Shown here one piece after another: positions 1-8,887 of a stretch of 64,000 nucleotides of DNA. Numbering within the stretch: position 1 is the stretch's first letter; every line of letters begins with the position of its first letter. A program made the translations under genes and the position numbers. Below the pieces are notes generated by a model. It was not told the origin of the DNA and ran no database searches. It was given only the letters and a program-made list of their open reading frames with translations. The stretch comes from Paenalcaligenes sp050487225 (GTDB lineage: Bacteria > Pseudomonadota > Gammaproteobacteria > Burkholderiales > Burkholderiaceae_B), in the NCBI RefSeq assembly GCF_050487225.1, contig NZ_JBKQGY010000002.1:434001-498000 (forward strand), given 5' to 3'.

Positions 1-381
1 CACAATAGAACCTTTGGTGTCGCGCAACTTAGCACGTGCATCGCTGCTGATGCGCATGGTGCCTGTCAGGTTCACATCCAATACTTGCTCGAACACATCC
101 AGTTGGTGCTCGGCTTGGCGTTTGATAATGCCGGCGCAGTTCACTACATGGTGCAGAGGCTCATCGTTATCGAACAACGCGTGTACAGACGCTTCATCGC
201 TCACGTTGACCAGCTTTACTTGAATATCGGGATGCAACACGTTTTCGGTACTGCCCAAACCCGCCGCCGTTACCGTCGCACCCAAACTGTGCAGGTAGTT
301 CGCAATACCTGCACCAATACCCTGTGTAGCACCAGTCACCAAGATATGCTGCCCTTGGAAGAGCTGTTCTTTGAAACTCAT
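1..381 (-). CDS. SDR family oxidoreductase, N-terminal part (cut by window edge)
   Basis: The first 127 residues of a short-chain dehydrogenase/reductase are present; the C-terminal half, with the Tyr-x3-Lys catalytic pair, lies beyond the window. The cofactor loop TGATQGIG sits at about residues 16-23, and an NCAG motif (the family NNAG position) near residue 91, so the Rossmann fold is intact as far as seen. It starts at an ATG at 381, 25 bases after the tctA stop on the same strand, so it is the last visible gene of the tct operon. It probably oxidises or reduces the compound imported by the Tct system or a product of it. Substrate unknown. Confidence 0.8.
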   Translation of the reverse strand, partial: MSFKEQLFQGQHILVTGATQGIGAGIANYLHSLGATVTAAGLGSTENVLHPDIQVKLVNVSDEASVHALFDNDEPLHHVVNCAGIIKRQAEHQLDVFEQVLDVNLTGTMRISSDARAKLRDTKGSIV

Positions 382-406
382 AATTACTATTTCTCGTAAA
401 GTCGTT

Positions 407-1927
407 TTAGTGAGTGGCAGCGCCAGACGTGGCTGGTTTTCTAAAGATCAACTTGCGCAAAACGCCACCAAAGATCAGGAAGAACCAGATCAACAACGTG
501 ATCCCACCCAGCCACATGGCCAACGGGCGGTCATAGAACATGGACAGATCACCTTCAGCTTTGATCAAGGACTTCATCAAGTTTTCTTCGATCAGCGGGC
601 CCAAGATCAATGCCAAAATCAGCGGCGCAGTGGGGAAGTCGTTTTCTTCTAAGAAATACGCCACCAGCCCCATCACCAGCATGATGCCCACATCAAAAAT
701 GGAGTTGTTTGCCGAGTACGCGCCCACAATACAGAACATCAAAATAATGGGGTACAAGATGCTGCTAGGCACGGACAACACGCGACCCGCACTACGAATA
801 GCCAGCCAACCCAGAGGAATCATCAACAAACTGGCGACGATAAAGGTGATGTAAACGGAGTACACCAGTGGCGCTTCGGTGATGAACACCATAGGGCCGG
901 GGGTGATGCCTTTCATCAGCAATACGCCGATCACAATGGCTGTGACTGTGTCGCCCGGAATACCAAACACCAACGCAGGCACATACGTACCGGTTAAGGA
1001 GGTATTGTTCGCCGATGCTGCAGCGATCAAACCTTCAGGGTGGCCAGTGCCAAATTTTTCGGGTGTTTTAGAGAAGCGCTTGGAAATAGCATAGGCCACC
1101 CAGGCAGCGATATCCGCGCCCGCACCGGGCAAAATACCCACAATGGTCCCCACTGCCGTACCACCTGCCGCTTGCCCTTTGTACTTGTACAGTAGCTTGC
1201 CTGTGCCTTTGAACACCTGATCAGTCTTCAATGGCTTAGGCGCTTCTTGGGCAAAACGCATGCTGGGCAATTTACGCAGCAACTCTGTCACTGCAAAAAT
1301 ACCGATCATGGTAGGTAGCACAGAAATACCCGCACTAAGCTCAATGCTATCAAAGGTTAGGCGAGGCATACCCACTACCGCATCAATACCGATGGTGGAC
1401 AGCAACAAACCCAAACCCAAGGAGATACAGCCTTTCAACGGCTGCCCTTGAGACACCAACACCGCACTGGACAAGCCCAGCAGTGCCAACCAGAAGTATT
1501 CGTAGCTGGTGAAATTCAGCGATACGCGAGCCAACGATGGTGCGAATTGCGAGATCACCATAATGGCCAGAATGCCCCCAATAGAGGAACACAATAGCAT
1601 CACGCCCAGCACCTGTCCGGGGCGGCCTTTCTGCCCCATCAAGTAGGCATCATTGGTGTATGCTGCTGACGCCGGTGTACCGGGAATACGCAACAAAGCA
1701 GAGGGAATATCCCCTGCAAACAAGGTCATCACAGTGGCGGACACAATGGCCGCAATCGCCTGTATAGGACCCATAAAAAATGTGACCGGCACCAACAATG
1801 CCGTTGCCATGGTGGCCGTTAAACCGGGGATGGCCCCCATGAATAAACCAAAAATGGCCGAGCCCACAATCGTCAAAAAGACGTGCAGGCTGAATACCTG
1901 ATCTAAAGCTTCAAGAAATGCAGACAC
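407..1927 (-). CDS. tctA: Tripartite tricarboxylate transporter, large membrane subunit TctA
   Basis: This 506-residue, very hydrophobic protein is the transport channel of a tripartite tricarboxylate transporter in the inner membrane. The family signatures are visible: a Gly-rich AIPGLTATMATALLVP stretch near residues 32-47, PGTPASAAYTNDAY near 82-95, and GILPGAGADIAAWVAYA near 265. Length is typical of TctA (about 500). It follows tctB with a 21-base gap and tctC further upstream, the usual C-B-A order. The cargo of a Tct system cannot be read from TctA. The neighbouring cupin and SDR genes suggest an organic acid or aromatic-derived acid rather than citrate; that is inference. Confidence 0.95.
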   Translation of the reverse strand: MSAFLEALDQVFSLHVFLTIVGSAIFGLFMGAIPGLTATMATALLVPVTFFMGPIQAIAAIVSATVMTLFAGDIPSALLRIPGTPASAAYTNDAYLMGQKGRPGQVLGVMLLCSSIGGILAIMVISQFAPSLARVSLNFTSYEYFWLALLGLSSAVLVSQGQPLKGCISLGLGLLLSTIGIDAVVGMPRLTFDSIELSAGISVLPTMIGIFAVTELLRKLPSMRFAQEAPKPLKTDQVFKGTGKLLYKYKGQAAGGTAVGTIVGILPGAGADIAAWVAYAISKRFSKTPEKFGTGHPEGLIAAASANNTSLTGTYVPALVFGIPGDTVTAIVIGVLLMKGITPGPMVFITEAPLVYSVYITFIVASLLMIPLGWLAIRSAGRVLSVPSSILYPIILMFCIVGAYSANNSIFDVGIMLVMGLVAYFLEENDFPTAPLILALILGPLIEENLMKSLIKAEGDLSMFYDRPLAMWLGGITLLIWFFLIFGGVLRKLIFRKPATSGAATH

Positions 1928-1948
1928 AATTATTCCTTTGTAGTGATA

Positions 1949-2407
1949 TCAGAACGGCATGGTTGGCAAAGGAACCTGCAAGACTTCGGCAAACACCAGC
2001 CACATCACTACCGTGGTACTGAGTGCGACGAGTGCCGCCATTTTCCAACGCTGTGTTAGCCAGCCAATCATGGCAAACACAATCACAAAACACAGTGGTG
2101 CAAAGCCCAACCACGACTCAAACACCATGTACACCACGATGGCTGCTGGCACACTCATGGCATACAGAAAAGCCACCAGCCGTGGCTGGCGTACTTTTTT
2201 AGCCTGCCCTTTAGTGGCCAGGTATTGGCGCAGACCTGAATACATCAGCCCCACACTACCCAGCAGCAGACCGCATGCGATCACTGATGGAAACGTGCCA
2301 AGCCCATACGGCAACCCTGATAATTTGGGCAATGTCTGTGCATACATCAGTAGCAACACACTGCCTACCGCCAAAATCAGTCCAGTTAATGCATCATTGA
2401 TTCGCAT
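1949..2407 (-). CDS. tctB: Tripartite tricarboxylate transporter, small membrane subunit TctB
   Basis: A 152-residue protein with four predicted hydrophobic segments, the size and shape of TctB. It begins MRINDALTG with a GLPYGLGTFPSVIACGLL stretch near residue 31, typical of the family. It sits between tctC (16-base gap) and tctA (21-base gap), in the standard order, so it is almost certainly co-transcribed and forms the membrane complex with TctA. Small Tct subunits vary in sequence; the identification rests on size, topology and position. Confidence 0.9.
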   Translation of the reverse strand: MRINDALTGLILAVGSVLLLMYAQTLPKLSGLPYGLGTFPSVIACGLLLGSVGLMYSGLRQYLATKGQAKKVRQPRLVAFLYAMSVPAAIVVYMVFESWLGFAPLCFVIVFAMIGWLTQRWKMAALVALSTTVVMWLVFAEVLQVPLPTMPF

Positions 2408-2423
2408 GCTACGTTCCTAAGTA

Positions 2424-3401
2424 TTACTGCTGTACCAACTCTAGATCTGCAATCAGCTGACCACTCACTTCGTCGGATTGCTGCATGAATACACCGAACT
2501 CTTCAGGGTTGCTCCATTTCACACCGAAACCAGCACGGTTCATGGCTTCCAGAAACTCGGGGGATTGCGCCACTTTTTCTGCGGCGGCAGCAATAGCTTG
2601 TACTGCTTCATCCGGCATACCTTTAGGGCCTACCAGACCACGCCATGTACCAGCTGCCAATGGGCGACCAGTGGCTTCACCTATAGTTGGGATATCGGCA
2701 AAAGATGGCAAACGCTCGTCAGCCATCACTGCCAATGTGCGCACCAAACCCGCATCACGCATGGTTTTACCTTCAGGCAACGCAGACGCTACGATCTGCA
2801 CACCACCTGCTGCCAACTCTTGGAAACCGGGTGCGGCACCTTGGCTAGGCACTACAGTTACTTTCTTAGGATCGATATCGGCTTGTTTCAATGCTTGTGC
2901 CAACGCCAAGTGGTAGGCGGCACCAGCAGGAATACCAGACAATTTGTATTTGCCTACTTGCTCGGAACGGATGGCTTCAAACGCCGCATCCATGTTGTCC
3001 CATTCGCTATCTACGTTGACGCTAAATGCCGCCGCATCAAAGTTCATTTGCGAGATAGGCTGCACATCGCTGTACGCCAGTGGGGACGTTTTCATCCAGC
3101 GGTACGTCACCAGTTCAGCCGTTGCCAAACCTATGGTGTAGCCGTCAGATTTCGCATTGCTAATGGCTGTGTGGCCAATTACACCACCAGCGCCTGGGCG
3201 GTTAATCACGTTGATGGGCTTACCCAACTCACGTTCCAAACCTGCCGCAACCAAACGTGCAACGGTATCGGTGCCGCCGCCTGCTGACCACGGCACAATC
3301 ATTTGAATAGGACGCTCTGGATACGCTGCTAGCGCTGGACTAGCCGCTAAGCTGCTCAAAACAGTCAAAGAGAAAGCGGCAAAAATTTTGTGCTTACGCA
3401 T
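2424..3401 (-). CDS. tctC: Tripartite tricarboxylate transporter substrate-binding protein TctC (Bug family)
   Basis: A periplasmic binding protein that delivers substrate to TctAB. A signal peptide covers about residues 1-26 (MRKHKIFAAFSL, hydrophobic core, likely cut after ASPALA). The family motif YPERPIQMIVPWSAGGGTD follows, then GKPINVINRPGAGGVIG. I chose the ATG at 3401 (325 residues): a GAGA motif lies about 8 bases upstream, and an ATG at 3416 lacks any ribosome site. Burkholderiales often hold very many Bug paralogues, so the ligand cannot be inferred from the family. Within this operon it defines the uptake specificity for whatever the cupin and SDR enzymes process. Confidence 0.93.
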   Translation of the reverse strand: MRKHKIFAAFSLTVLSSLAASPALAAYPERPIQMIVPWSAGGGTDTVARLVAAGLERELGKPINVINRPGAGGVIGHTAISNAKSDGYTIGLATAELVTYRWMKTSPLAYSDVQPISQMNFDAAAFSVNVDSEWDNMDAAFEAIRSEQVGKYKLSGIPAGAAYHLALAQALKQADIDPKKVTVVPSQGAAPGFQELAAGGVQIVASALPEGKTMRDAGLVRTLAVMADERLPSFADIPTIGEATGRPLAAGTWRGLVGPKGMPDEAVQAIAAAAEKVAQSPEFLEAMNRAGFGVKWSNPEEFGVFMQQSDEVSGQLIADLELVQQ

Positions 3402-3455
3402 ACTTATGTCTCGCATTTGTGGGGTAGTTATTGTTGGAAAAACGATGCGGGCTGA

Positions 3456-4184
3456 TTAGTAGGTAGCCCGACCTCCGGACAGATCAAACACTGCACCGGT
3501 ACTGAACGAACACGCCGACGAACACAACCACGCTGTCAATTCAGCGACTTCGTCTACGGTTCCTAAACGTTGCATGGGGCTTTTATTGATCATGGTCTGC
3601 ACGTGTTCGGCAGACATTTGCGCCAACAAGGTAGTGTTCACGGCAGCAGGGGCAATCGCATTCACCAGTACGTTGCTGGTGGCCAGCTCTTTACCCAGTG
3701 ATTTGGTCAACGCCAACACACCGGCTTTGGCGGCACTGTAGGCAGACGCATTAGGCGTGCCTTCTTTACCGGCTAGCGACGCGATATTCACGATACGGCC
3801 AGACTGCTGTTGCAGCAGGTACGGCACAATTGCTCTACAGGTGTTAAACACCCCTACCAGATTGATATCGATGATCTTTTGCCAGATATCTGCTGGGTAC
3901 TCCCACAAGGTGGTAGTTGGGCCCGCATAACCAGCATTGTTCACCAGCATATCGATGCGTCCGGCATCGGCATGCAGGCGTGCAGCGGCTTGCTGCAACG
4001 CTTCTGCATTACTGATGTCAACGCGATAGTGCAAAGGCAGGGACTCATCCGCTTCCAAATCCCAGATGGAAACGGTGGCGCCTGCGCTGGCCAATTTGTC
4101 AGCGATAGCCTTGCCTATGCCAGCCCGGCCACCGGTAACGATGGCAACTTGGCCGCTAAAATCGTATTGAACGGAATTTTTCAT
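3456..4184 (-). CDS. SDR family NAD(P)-dependent oxidoreductase (FabG-like)
   Basis: A classical short-chain dehydrogenase of about 242 residues. The cofactor loop TGGRAGIG is at about 17-24, NNAG near 83, a catalytic Ser in NIASLAG near 136, and the YSAAK catalytic pair near 149-153. The C-terminus ends LSGGRATY, a common FabG-type ending. The start is either the ATG at 4184 or a TTG at 4190; I favour the ATG, three bases beyond the stop of the upstream cupin gene. It stands between the cupin and tctC, so it probably acts on an alcohol or ketone intermediate of the imported compound. A role in fatty acid synthesis is unlikely in this context. Confidence 0.9.
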   Translation of the reverse strand: MKNSVQYDFSGQVAIVTGGRAGIGKAIADKLASAGATVSIWDLEADESLPLHYRVDISNAEALQQAAARLHADAGRIDMLVNNAGYAGPTTTLWEYPADIWQKIIDINLVGVFNTCRAIVPYLLQQQSGRIVNIASLAGKEGTPNASAYSAAKAGVLALTKSLGKELATSNVLVNAIAPAAVNTTLLAQMSAEHVQTMINKSPMQRLGTVDEVAELTAWLCSSACSFSTGAVFDLSGGRATY

Positions 4185-4186
4185 GA

Positions 4187-4726
4187 TCAACGAATGAATT
4201 GATCTACGAAATCTTCACCCAAACCTACTTCGATATAGTGCTTGCGGCACATATCGATTTTGGTAAATACGTCTTCAAAGCCTACGCCGTTGCCCCATGG
4301 GTCGGTGTAGTACATCAAACCATTCACCGTGAAGTAGGTGATCATTTCTTCTACGTCTTCGGGCACGTACAAGGTGTGTGTTTCACCGGGCGGCTCGTAT
4401 ACGTAGCTGCCTTCTGTGGCTTCCCAATCGTGCTCTAGGTAGCGCCAGCGACCTTTCAACACAAAGCCGTGTACCGCTTGTGGGTGACGGTGACGGCTCA
4501 ACACGCCGGATTTACGCACGCGCAGCAAGTTAGTCCAGTAGCCCTGGCTGGCGTTCAAACAGAGCGGACGGAACCACACGTTTTCTGCCTGAGGGACCCA
4601 AACGCGCTCGTCTTCAGGAATAGCGTGAGGAACCACGATTTCTGGCGAAGCTTCTTTAGGGTTGGGGTATTGGTAAGGCGTCAGCTCACCGAACTCTTTT
4701 GTATCTGTAGTCATATTCATGTCCAT
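4187..4726 (-). CDS. Cupin protein of the 2,4'-dihydroxyacetophenone dioxygenase family
   Basis: A 179-residue single-domain cupin. The metal site is visible: RHRHPQAVHGF near residues 78-88 supplies His ligands of the first cupin motif, and PPGETHTLYVP near 112-122 supplies the second. The whole resembles the family annotated as 2,4'-dihydroxyacetophenone dioxygenase, non-haem Fe(II) enzymes that cleave a C-C bond next to a ketone. Family membership is well supported; the true substrate is not, because this family is broad. Three in-frame ATGs (4726, 4720, 4714) compete for the start. It is the first gene after the IclR terminator and so probably carries the operon promoter. Dioxygenase, SDR and Tct transporter together suggest catabolism of a keto or hydroxy-aryl acid. 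Confidence 0.78.
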   Translation of the reverse strand: MDMNMTTDTKEFGELTPYQYPNPKEASPEIVVPHAIPEDERVWVPQAENVWFRPLCLNASQGYWTNLLRVRKSGVLSRHRHPQAVHGFVLKGRWRYLEHDWEATEGSYVYEPPGETHTLYVPEDVEEMITYFTVNGLMYYTDPWGNGVGFEDVFTKIDMCRKHYIEVGLGEDFVDQFIR

Positions 4727-4756
4727 ATTGTGGGCAATTAGTCCATATAGTGGATA
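4714..4756. promoter_or_regulatory. Candidate IclR-type operator pair before the cupin/tct operon
   Basis: GTCCATATAGTGGAT at 4741-4755 contains the inverted repeat TCCA-N5-TGGA. A sister copy, GTCCATATTGTGG, lies at about 4714-4728 over the start codons. They sit just upstream of, and overlapping, the first gene of the operon and downstream of the IclR terminator. IclR proteins commonly bind short palindromes at their target promoters. Assignment to this IclR is inference. Confidence 0.45.
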
Positions 4757-4865
4757 GAATTTTATTGACTACCTCTCCCTATCAACTATTAGGGATAACC
4801 CTAAAATATTGAAACCTGAAGCTTTTTTGCAGGATTTGCACTACAAAGCGTCGCTGGGTAGACCC

Positions 4866-4897
4866 AAAAAAAATTAGCGCAGGTTCATCACCTGCGC
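4866..4897 (-). terminator. Rho-independent terminator of the IclR gene
   Basis: Read on the minus strand, an 8-bp perfect stem (GCGCAGGT / ACCTGCGC, loop of five) is followed by TAA and eight T. It lies 42 bases after the IclR stop and before the cupin gene, so the regulator and the tct operon are separate transcription units. Confidence 0.85.
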
Positions 4898-4938
4898 CGA
4901 TTTCCCCAGGAAAGATAACGGCACAATGCCGCCTAGCA

Positions 4939-5754
4939 TTACCAGATATGTGCGCTATCCGCCAAAGCAGGACTTTGCGCAATACGTTGAGAGATTTTTT
5001 TGCAAGTTTCTAATAGCGGTTTCACATAGGCCTGTATAGGGTCTTCGGCCTGACGGAAGCGCAATGTGCTAACACTGATGGCGGCAACGGGCTGCTGTTT
5101 AGCACCTAAGATCACGGCACCGAAACAGTAAATACCAGCTTCGTTTTCTTCGTCGTCTACCGACCAACCACGCTGCTCTACGATGTTGACCTGTTCGGCC
5201 AATTGCGTAGGATTAATCACGGTATTTTCGGTATAGCGCTCGTAAGACAAGCTGTTGATCAGCGCTTGACGCTCGGGTTCACCCAACGCCGCCAGATAGG
5301 CTTTACCCACCGACGATGAATGCATAGAAACGCTGGAACCTATGTAGGACGCCATACGCACCGCACTGGTGCTTTCCAGTTTCTCTATGTACACCATACG
5401 ATCACCACTGGGCACAGCCAAGTGCACTGTCTCATTGGTTTGATCGCGCAGTGCTTGCAAGGCCTGCACCGAGACCAGTCGTAATTCTGATCGGTCCCAG
5501 CTACGGCTTGCCAACTGCACCAGACGTGGCCCCAACTGATAGGCCTCGCCATTCAGTGACTCCACCAACAAGCCTTCAGATACCAAACCGCCCACGCTAC
5601 GGTACACCGTAGAGCGCGGGTATCCGCTCAACTGCGTCAGTTGCGGGATGGTTAAAGGCTCGGCACTATCTGCAACCAGTTGCAGCAGATGGATAAATTT
5701 GGAAAAAGCAGCGGTTCCCGTCGCTTTGGTCGTACCGGAGTGAGGCTGAGTCAT
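4939..5754 (-). CDS. IclR family transcriptional regulator
   Basis: A 271-residue IclR-type protein. The winged helix-turn-helix is at about residues 15-80 (LTIPQLTQLSGYPRSTVYRSVGGL). The effector-binding domain follows, with the common stretches SVSMHSSSVGKAYLAALGE near 138 and YCFGAVILGAKQQPVAAISVS near 211. IclR proteins bind a small organic effector and repress or activate a nearby catabolic operon. Here the only downstream genes on the same strand are the cupin/SDR/tct set, the obvious target, with candidate operator repeats at 4714-4756. The gene has its own terminator. Confidence 0.92.
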   Translation of the reverse strand: MTQPHSGTTKATGTAAFSKFIHLLQLVADSAEPLTIPQLTQLSGYPRSTVYRSVGGLVSEGLLVESLNGEAYQLGPRLVQLASRSWDRSELRLVSVQALQALRDQTNETVHLAVPSGDRMVYIEKLESTSAVRMASYIGSSVSMHSSSVGKAYLAALGEPERQALINSLSYERYTENTVINPTQLAEQVNIVEQRGWSVDDEENEAGIYCFGAVILGAKQQPVAAISVSTLRFRQAEDPIQAYVKPLLETCKKISQRIAQSPALADSAHIW

Positions 5755-5908
5755 ATATCACTGTAAACCAATGTATGAGCCGACCTGCTGGTCATGGCCA
5801 GAGGTCGGCTTACGATGTCTCTTTGCTGGTTAAGGTACTAAAACCCCAACCACATTGGTACGTAGTATATAACGCCAGTGCAAGAGACTGCAGTGCTCTT
5901 TTATTCGC

Positions 5909-8029
5909 TTACGACTTCGCTGCTTGCTGGTACTCACACTGCAGGTTGTCCACAGGCTTGGCCACCACACGGTCATACAACCCTGCCGCTTGGTCTACCA
6001 CGGCCTGCACATCTTGCTCTAACAGCACACGTTCTTGCACCTGTTCACGAGCCACTTTCTCTACCTGCTGAACATAGGCATCACGCGATTCGTAGCGCTG
6101 CGCCAATTGCTCGGCCGACCAGGGTAAGAACGACCCATACAACCGTGCCAAGGCATCTGGTGCGCCAGCGTCTGCATTACGCAAATTCCAGCCCAAATAC
6201 GCGCCTACTGGTACCGCGACTTGAGGGGTTTGCAAACCCGCCAACTCATTACCTTCTGCATTCACCTGAGGCACCAACGTATTGTAGGCTTTGCCGAAAA
6301 CAGGGGGTTGCACATCCGAAATACCTTGGGCATCGAAACGCTTACCCAATTGCAAACGTGGTGGCTGCAAATAACGAGTAGGTTGTCGCAAACTTTCAGG
6401 TACGTCGGTTAACGCCACCTTATAATCCACCAACGACACTAAAGTACCATCTTTAATGCTAGGAATCTTAGAGGCTGGCGGCGCTTTATCGTCTACCACC
6501 CACTCATCTAAGGCCACCAACAGTGCACGCAGTTGTGGACGATAGTCGGTAGGCAACAAGCAGTTCTCGTAAATGCCGCGAGCTGGAGGCGTAGCAATCA
6601 CGTGTTGAGCCCCGCTCAGCAAGTAGGCTCTGGCGTGATCATCTAACGGCAGGTCGGTTTTGCCTTCGGTATCTGTGTGCAGCAACGATGCGGCACGCGC
6701 CCAGTAATCGGTAGAGCTAGCGGTGTACACCAGCTTAGGCACTGCCCCTACTTTCTTGGCCTCATCCAATACACTGGCCTCTTTACCCGATACCTCATCA
6801 CGCTGTGTGACCGTAGCAAATGGGAAGTAGTCAGTAGGGTAAATGGATTCTTCGTGTGGGCTGAAATGGCGAGTCGTTTGTGCAAAACGGTGGTTAAAAC
6901 TACCTTTACCGCCACCGGCTACGTGCAAGAAACCACCATCAAAGGTAGGACGCTGTTTCTCGTCCACATGTAAACCGTCTAGCAGCATGGTTTGTAGCAC
7001 ACGACCAGACTGCGAAATACCAAAGGCCAGTACGTGTTCAGGCAACGTGCCTTGCTGGTCTAGTAAGGGGTTAGTCTGGCCCGCTTTGTCTTGCTCTTCG
7101 TAACGGAAGAAAGACAACGCATCGCGCACCGCAGCCAAGCCTAAGCCAGTGACTACAGGGTCTTGTGCGGTATAACGCAGTTCATAAATGCGACCCGGTT
7201 CGAAACCTGCGGGTAAGTACACGCTGGTGTCGTCAGCCACCACTTTGCCATCGTCCAGTTTCGCCAAGCTCCATTGGTCACGCGGGATGACCGTGCGCTC
7301 ACCTTCAGGTGTATCGCGTACCGTCAGTTCAGCTTTTTCCTGAGCACCCGGTGCGAACGGGTAACCTCTGGCCAAAATCCCCAAATGTGATGAGGCTTTG
7401 GTAGGGGCATTCACTACGATTTCGTTGACGACCACGCCCTGAATGGCATCGCCATTGGCTTCACGGGCGATAGGCAAAGTCAGTTGTTGACGCTGACCAC
7501 CTTCTACTACGTCCCAGTTCCAACCCGTCCACAACAAGCTATAACCTTGGTTGAGCAGCCAGTTATCGCCTTGGGCTTCGGCGCTATTCAAGTCATTACT
7601 GAACGCACCGTTCTGGAACAGGTTAAACAACCAGTAGTTGCCTCGGTTATTCACTTCGTACAGCAATTTACCGTTAGCCGCTTTGCCATCCACGGGGCGA
7701 ATCAGCGTGAAATCACCGCTGAACTCCACCAAACCCTGTGCATTACGTGGGGCCAGTTTTACATCCACAATAGGGGCATTGGCTGCATCTTCAGGGTCTA
7801 CGGCATAGTGCAAACGGCCTTCTATGCGTTCAAATTTGTTGTCGCCCTGCTGTGTCGCAAAGGGTGTGCGCGATACGATCTCTACACGCTCTACCGCCGC
7901 TTGTGCCAGCATAGGCATGCTCAACGCCCCCGCTACGGCTAACGAACGAGCCAAGACAGTGGGTGAGAAGAACGAAGCAGCTTTTTTGGCTGGTGCCTGA
8001 TACAAGGGGAAAGACGTGTGATTCAACAT
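5909..8029 (-). CDS. Exported alpha/beta hydrolase domain-containing protein
   Basis: A large protein (706 residues from the ATG at 8029; an upstream TTG at 8056 is less likely) with an N-terminal signal peptide ending near SMPMLAQA, so it is secreted or periplasmic. It matches the Burkholderiales proteins annotated as alpha/beta hydrolase domain proteins. A nucleophile-elbow-like motif GISQSGR lies near residue 334 (Gly-x-Ser-x-Ser/Gly). The motif suggests an esterase or amidase; the substrate is unknown. It stands alone between IclR and the small ATPase, with no transporter partner. The protein is too long for a simple lipase, and its N-terminal half of beta-rich sequence is not one I recognise by function. 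Confidence 0.75.
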   Translation of the reverse strand: MLNHTSFPLYQAPAKKAASFFSPTVLARSLAVAGALSMPMLAQAAVERVEIVSRTPFATQQGDNKFERIEGRLHYAVDPEDAANAPIVDVKLAPRNAQGLVEFSGDFTLIRPVDGKAANGKLLYEVNNRGNYWLFNLFQNGAFSNDLNSAEAQGDNWLLNQGYSLLWTGWNWDVVEGGQRQQLTLPIAREANGDAIQGVVVNEIVVNAPTKASSHLGILARGYPFAPGAQEKAELTVRDTPEGERTVIPRDQWSLAKLDDGKVVADDTSVYLPAGFEPGRIYELRYTAQDPVVTGLGLAAVRDALSFFRYEEQDKAGQTNPLLDQQGTLPEHVLAFGISQSGRVLQTMLLDGLHVDEKQRPTFDGGFLHVAGGGKGSFNHRFAQTTRHFSPHEESIYPTDYFPFATVTQRDEVSGKEASVLDEAKKVGAVPKLVYTASSTDYWARAASLLHTDTEGKTDLPLDDHARAYLLSGAQHVIATPPARGIYENCLLPTDYRPQLRALLVALDEWVVDDKAPPASKIPSIKDGTLVSLVDYKVALTDVPESLRQPTRYLQPPRLQLGKRFDAQGISDVQPPVFGKAYNTLVPQVNAEGNELAGLQTPQVAVPVGAYLGWNLRNADAGAPDALARLYGSFLPWSAEQLAQRYESRDAYVQQVEKVAREQVQERVLLEQDVQAVVDQAAGLYDRVVAKPVDNLQCEYQQAAKS

Positions 8030-8329
8030 GAGCCTACAACTTTTAAAAAGTAACAATATTCAACGTACTGCTAGTATCTCCCTCACCGCATATAACCATC
8101 AAAGCTCATTTGTTAATTTTCATATAACAAAAAGCTATTATTTATACCTCGCTTTATTCGTTATCCTTACCCTGTGCACCGCACTGCGGTCGCCTTCTAC
8201 GCTTCAGCCATTCCGGCACTTTTCCCATACTTTTTCTCTACTAGGTCTGTGACCACGCATTGCCGTGCTCGTTTCCTGCGCCTAGGAGTTGTAGACACGG
8301 CTATACCTTCCCTTTATTTTGGAGTTTTT
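8030..8329. other. Intergenic region between two divergent genes
   Basis: Three hundred bases without a supported gene. The half next to the hydrolase (8040-8160) is AT-rich and likely holds its promoter. A 13-base palindrome ACCGCACTGCGGT is at 8178-8190 and could be an operator. A GGAG ribosome site at 8321-8324 serves the ATPase gene. An in-frame upstream extension of that gene to 8174 exists but lacks a ribosome site. Confidence 0.5.
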
Positions 8330-8872
8330 ATGCAGAGATTCGTAGTGATTTCTGGCTGTTCTGGTGGTGGAAAATCCACCCTACTCACTGCCTTGCAGCA
8401 GCATGGCTATGGCGTTGTTGCTGAACCAGGTTTACGGGTGATTCAACAGGCACAAGAAAGTGGCAGCTGTGCTCTTCCGTGGTGTGACATGGACTTATTT
8501 GTAGAGCACATCATCGCCTTAGCAACCACTGATCTCGCTGCGGCAAAGGGCTCACACGATGGCATTGTCTTTTTTGATAGAGGATTAATTGATGCACTAG
8601 CTGCCAAACAACGACTACATCCGGAATCACAAAGCCTAGACGATTCCCAACTGTCACATTGCTATGATCGCTGCGTATTTCTGACCCCACCGTGGCCAGA
8701 AATTTACGAGAAAAATGACGATAGACAGCACAGCATAGAAGCCGCCACGGCAGAGTATGAGCACTTGCTACAGGTGTATGCACAACTGGGTTATCACATA
8801 CACCTGCTGCCAAAAACCAGCGTGCAGAAACGCGTGGATTTTGTGTTGCACCACCTAGCGCTTACGGCGTAG
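8330..8872 (+). CDS. AAA family ATPase/kinase-like P-loop protein
   Basis: A 180-residue P-loop NTPase. It opens MQRFVVISGCSGGGKSTLL, a textbook Walker A motif at about 9-16. FFDRGLIDAL near residue 82 is likely the DR(G/S) substrate or lid-type motif of kinase-like AAA_28 proteins. The start at 8330 is fixed by GGAG six bases upstream. Such proteins are common in proteobacteria as free-standing genes with no defined role; some resemble nucleoside or nicotinamide-type kinases. No partner gene is evident. It converges on the EamA exporter. Confidence 0.8.
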   Translation: MQRFVVISGCSGGGKSTLLTALQQHGYGVVAEPGLRVIQQAQESGSCALPWCDMDLFVEHIIALATTDLAAAKGSHDGIVFFDRGLIDALAAKQRLHPESQSLDDSQLSHCYDRCVFLTPPWPEIYEKNDDRQHSIEAATAEYEHLLQVYAQLGYHIHLLPKTSVQKRVDFVLHHLALTA

Positions 8873-8887
8873 GCATAGTGCCTGTAC

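Noticed and set aside
2478..3287. A 269-codon open frame on the plus strand inside tctC
   Set aside because: It is antisense to a clear TctC gene, rich in His/Cys/Arg from reverse reading, and has no ribosome site.
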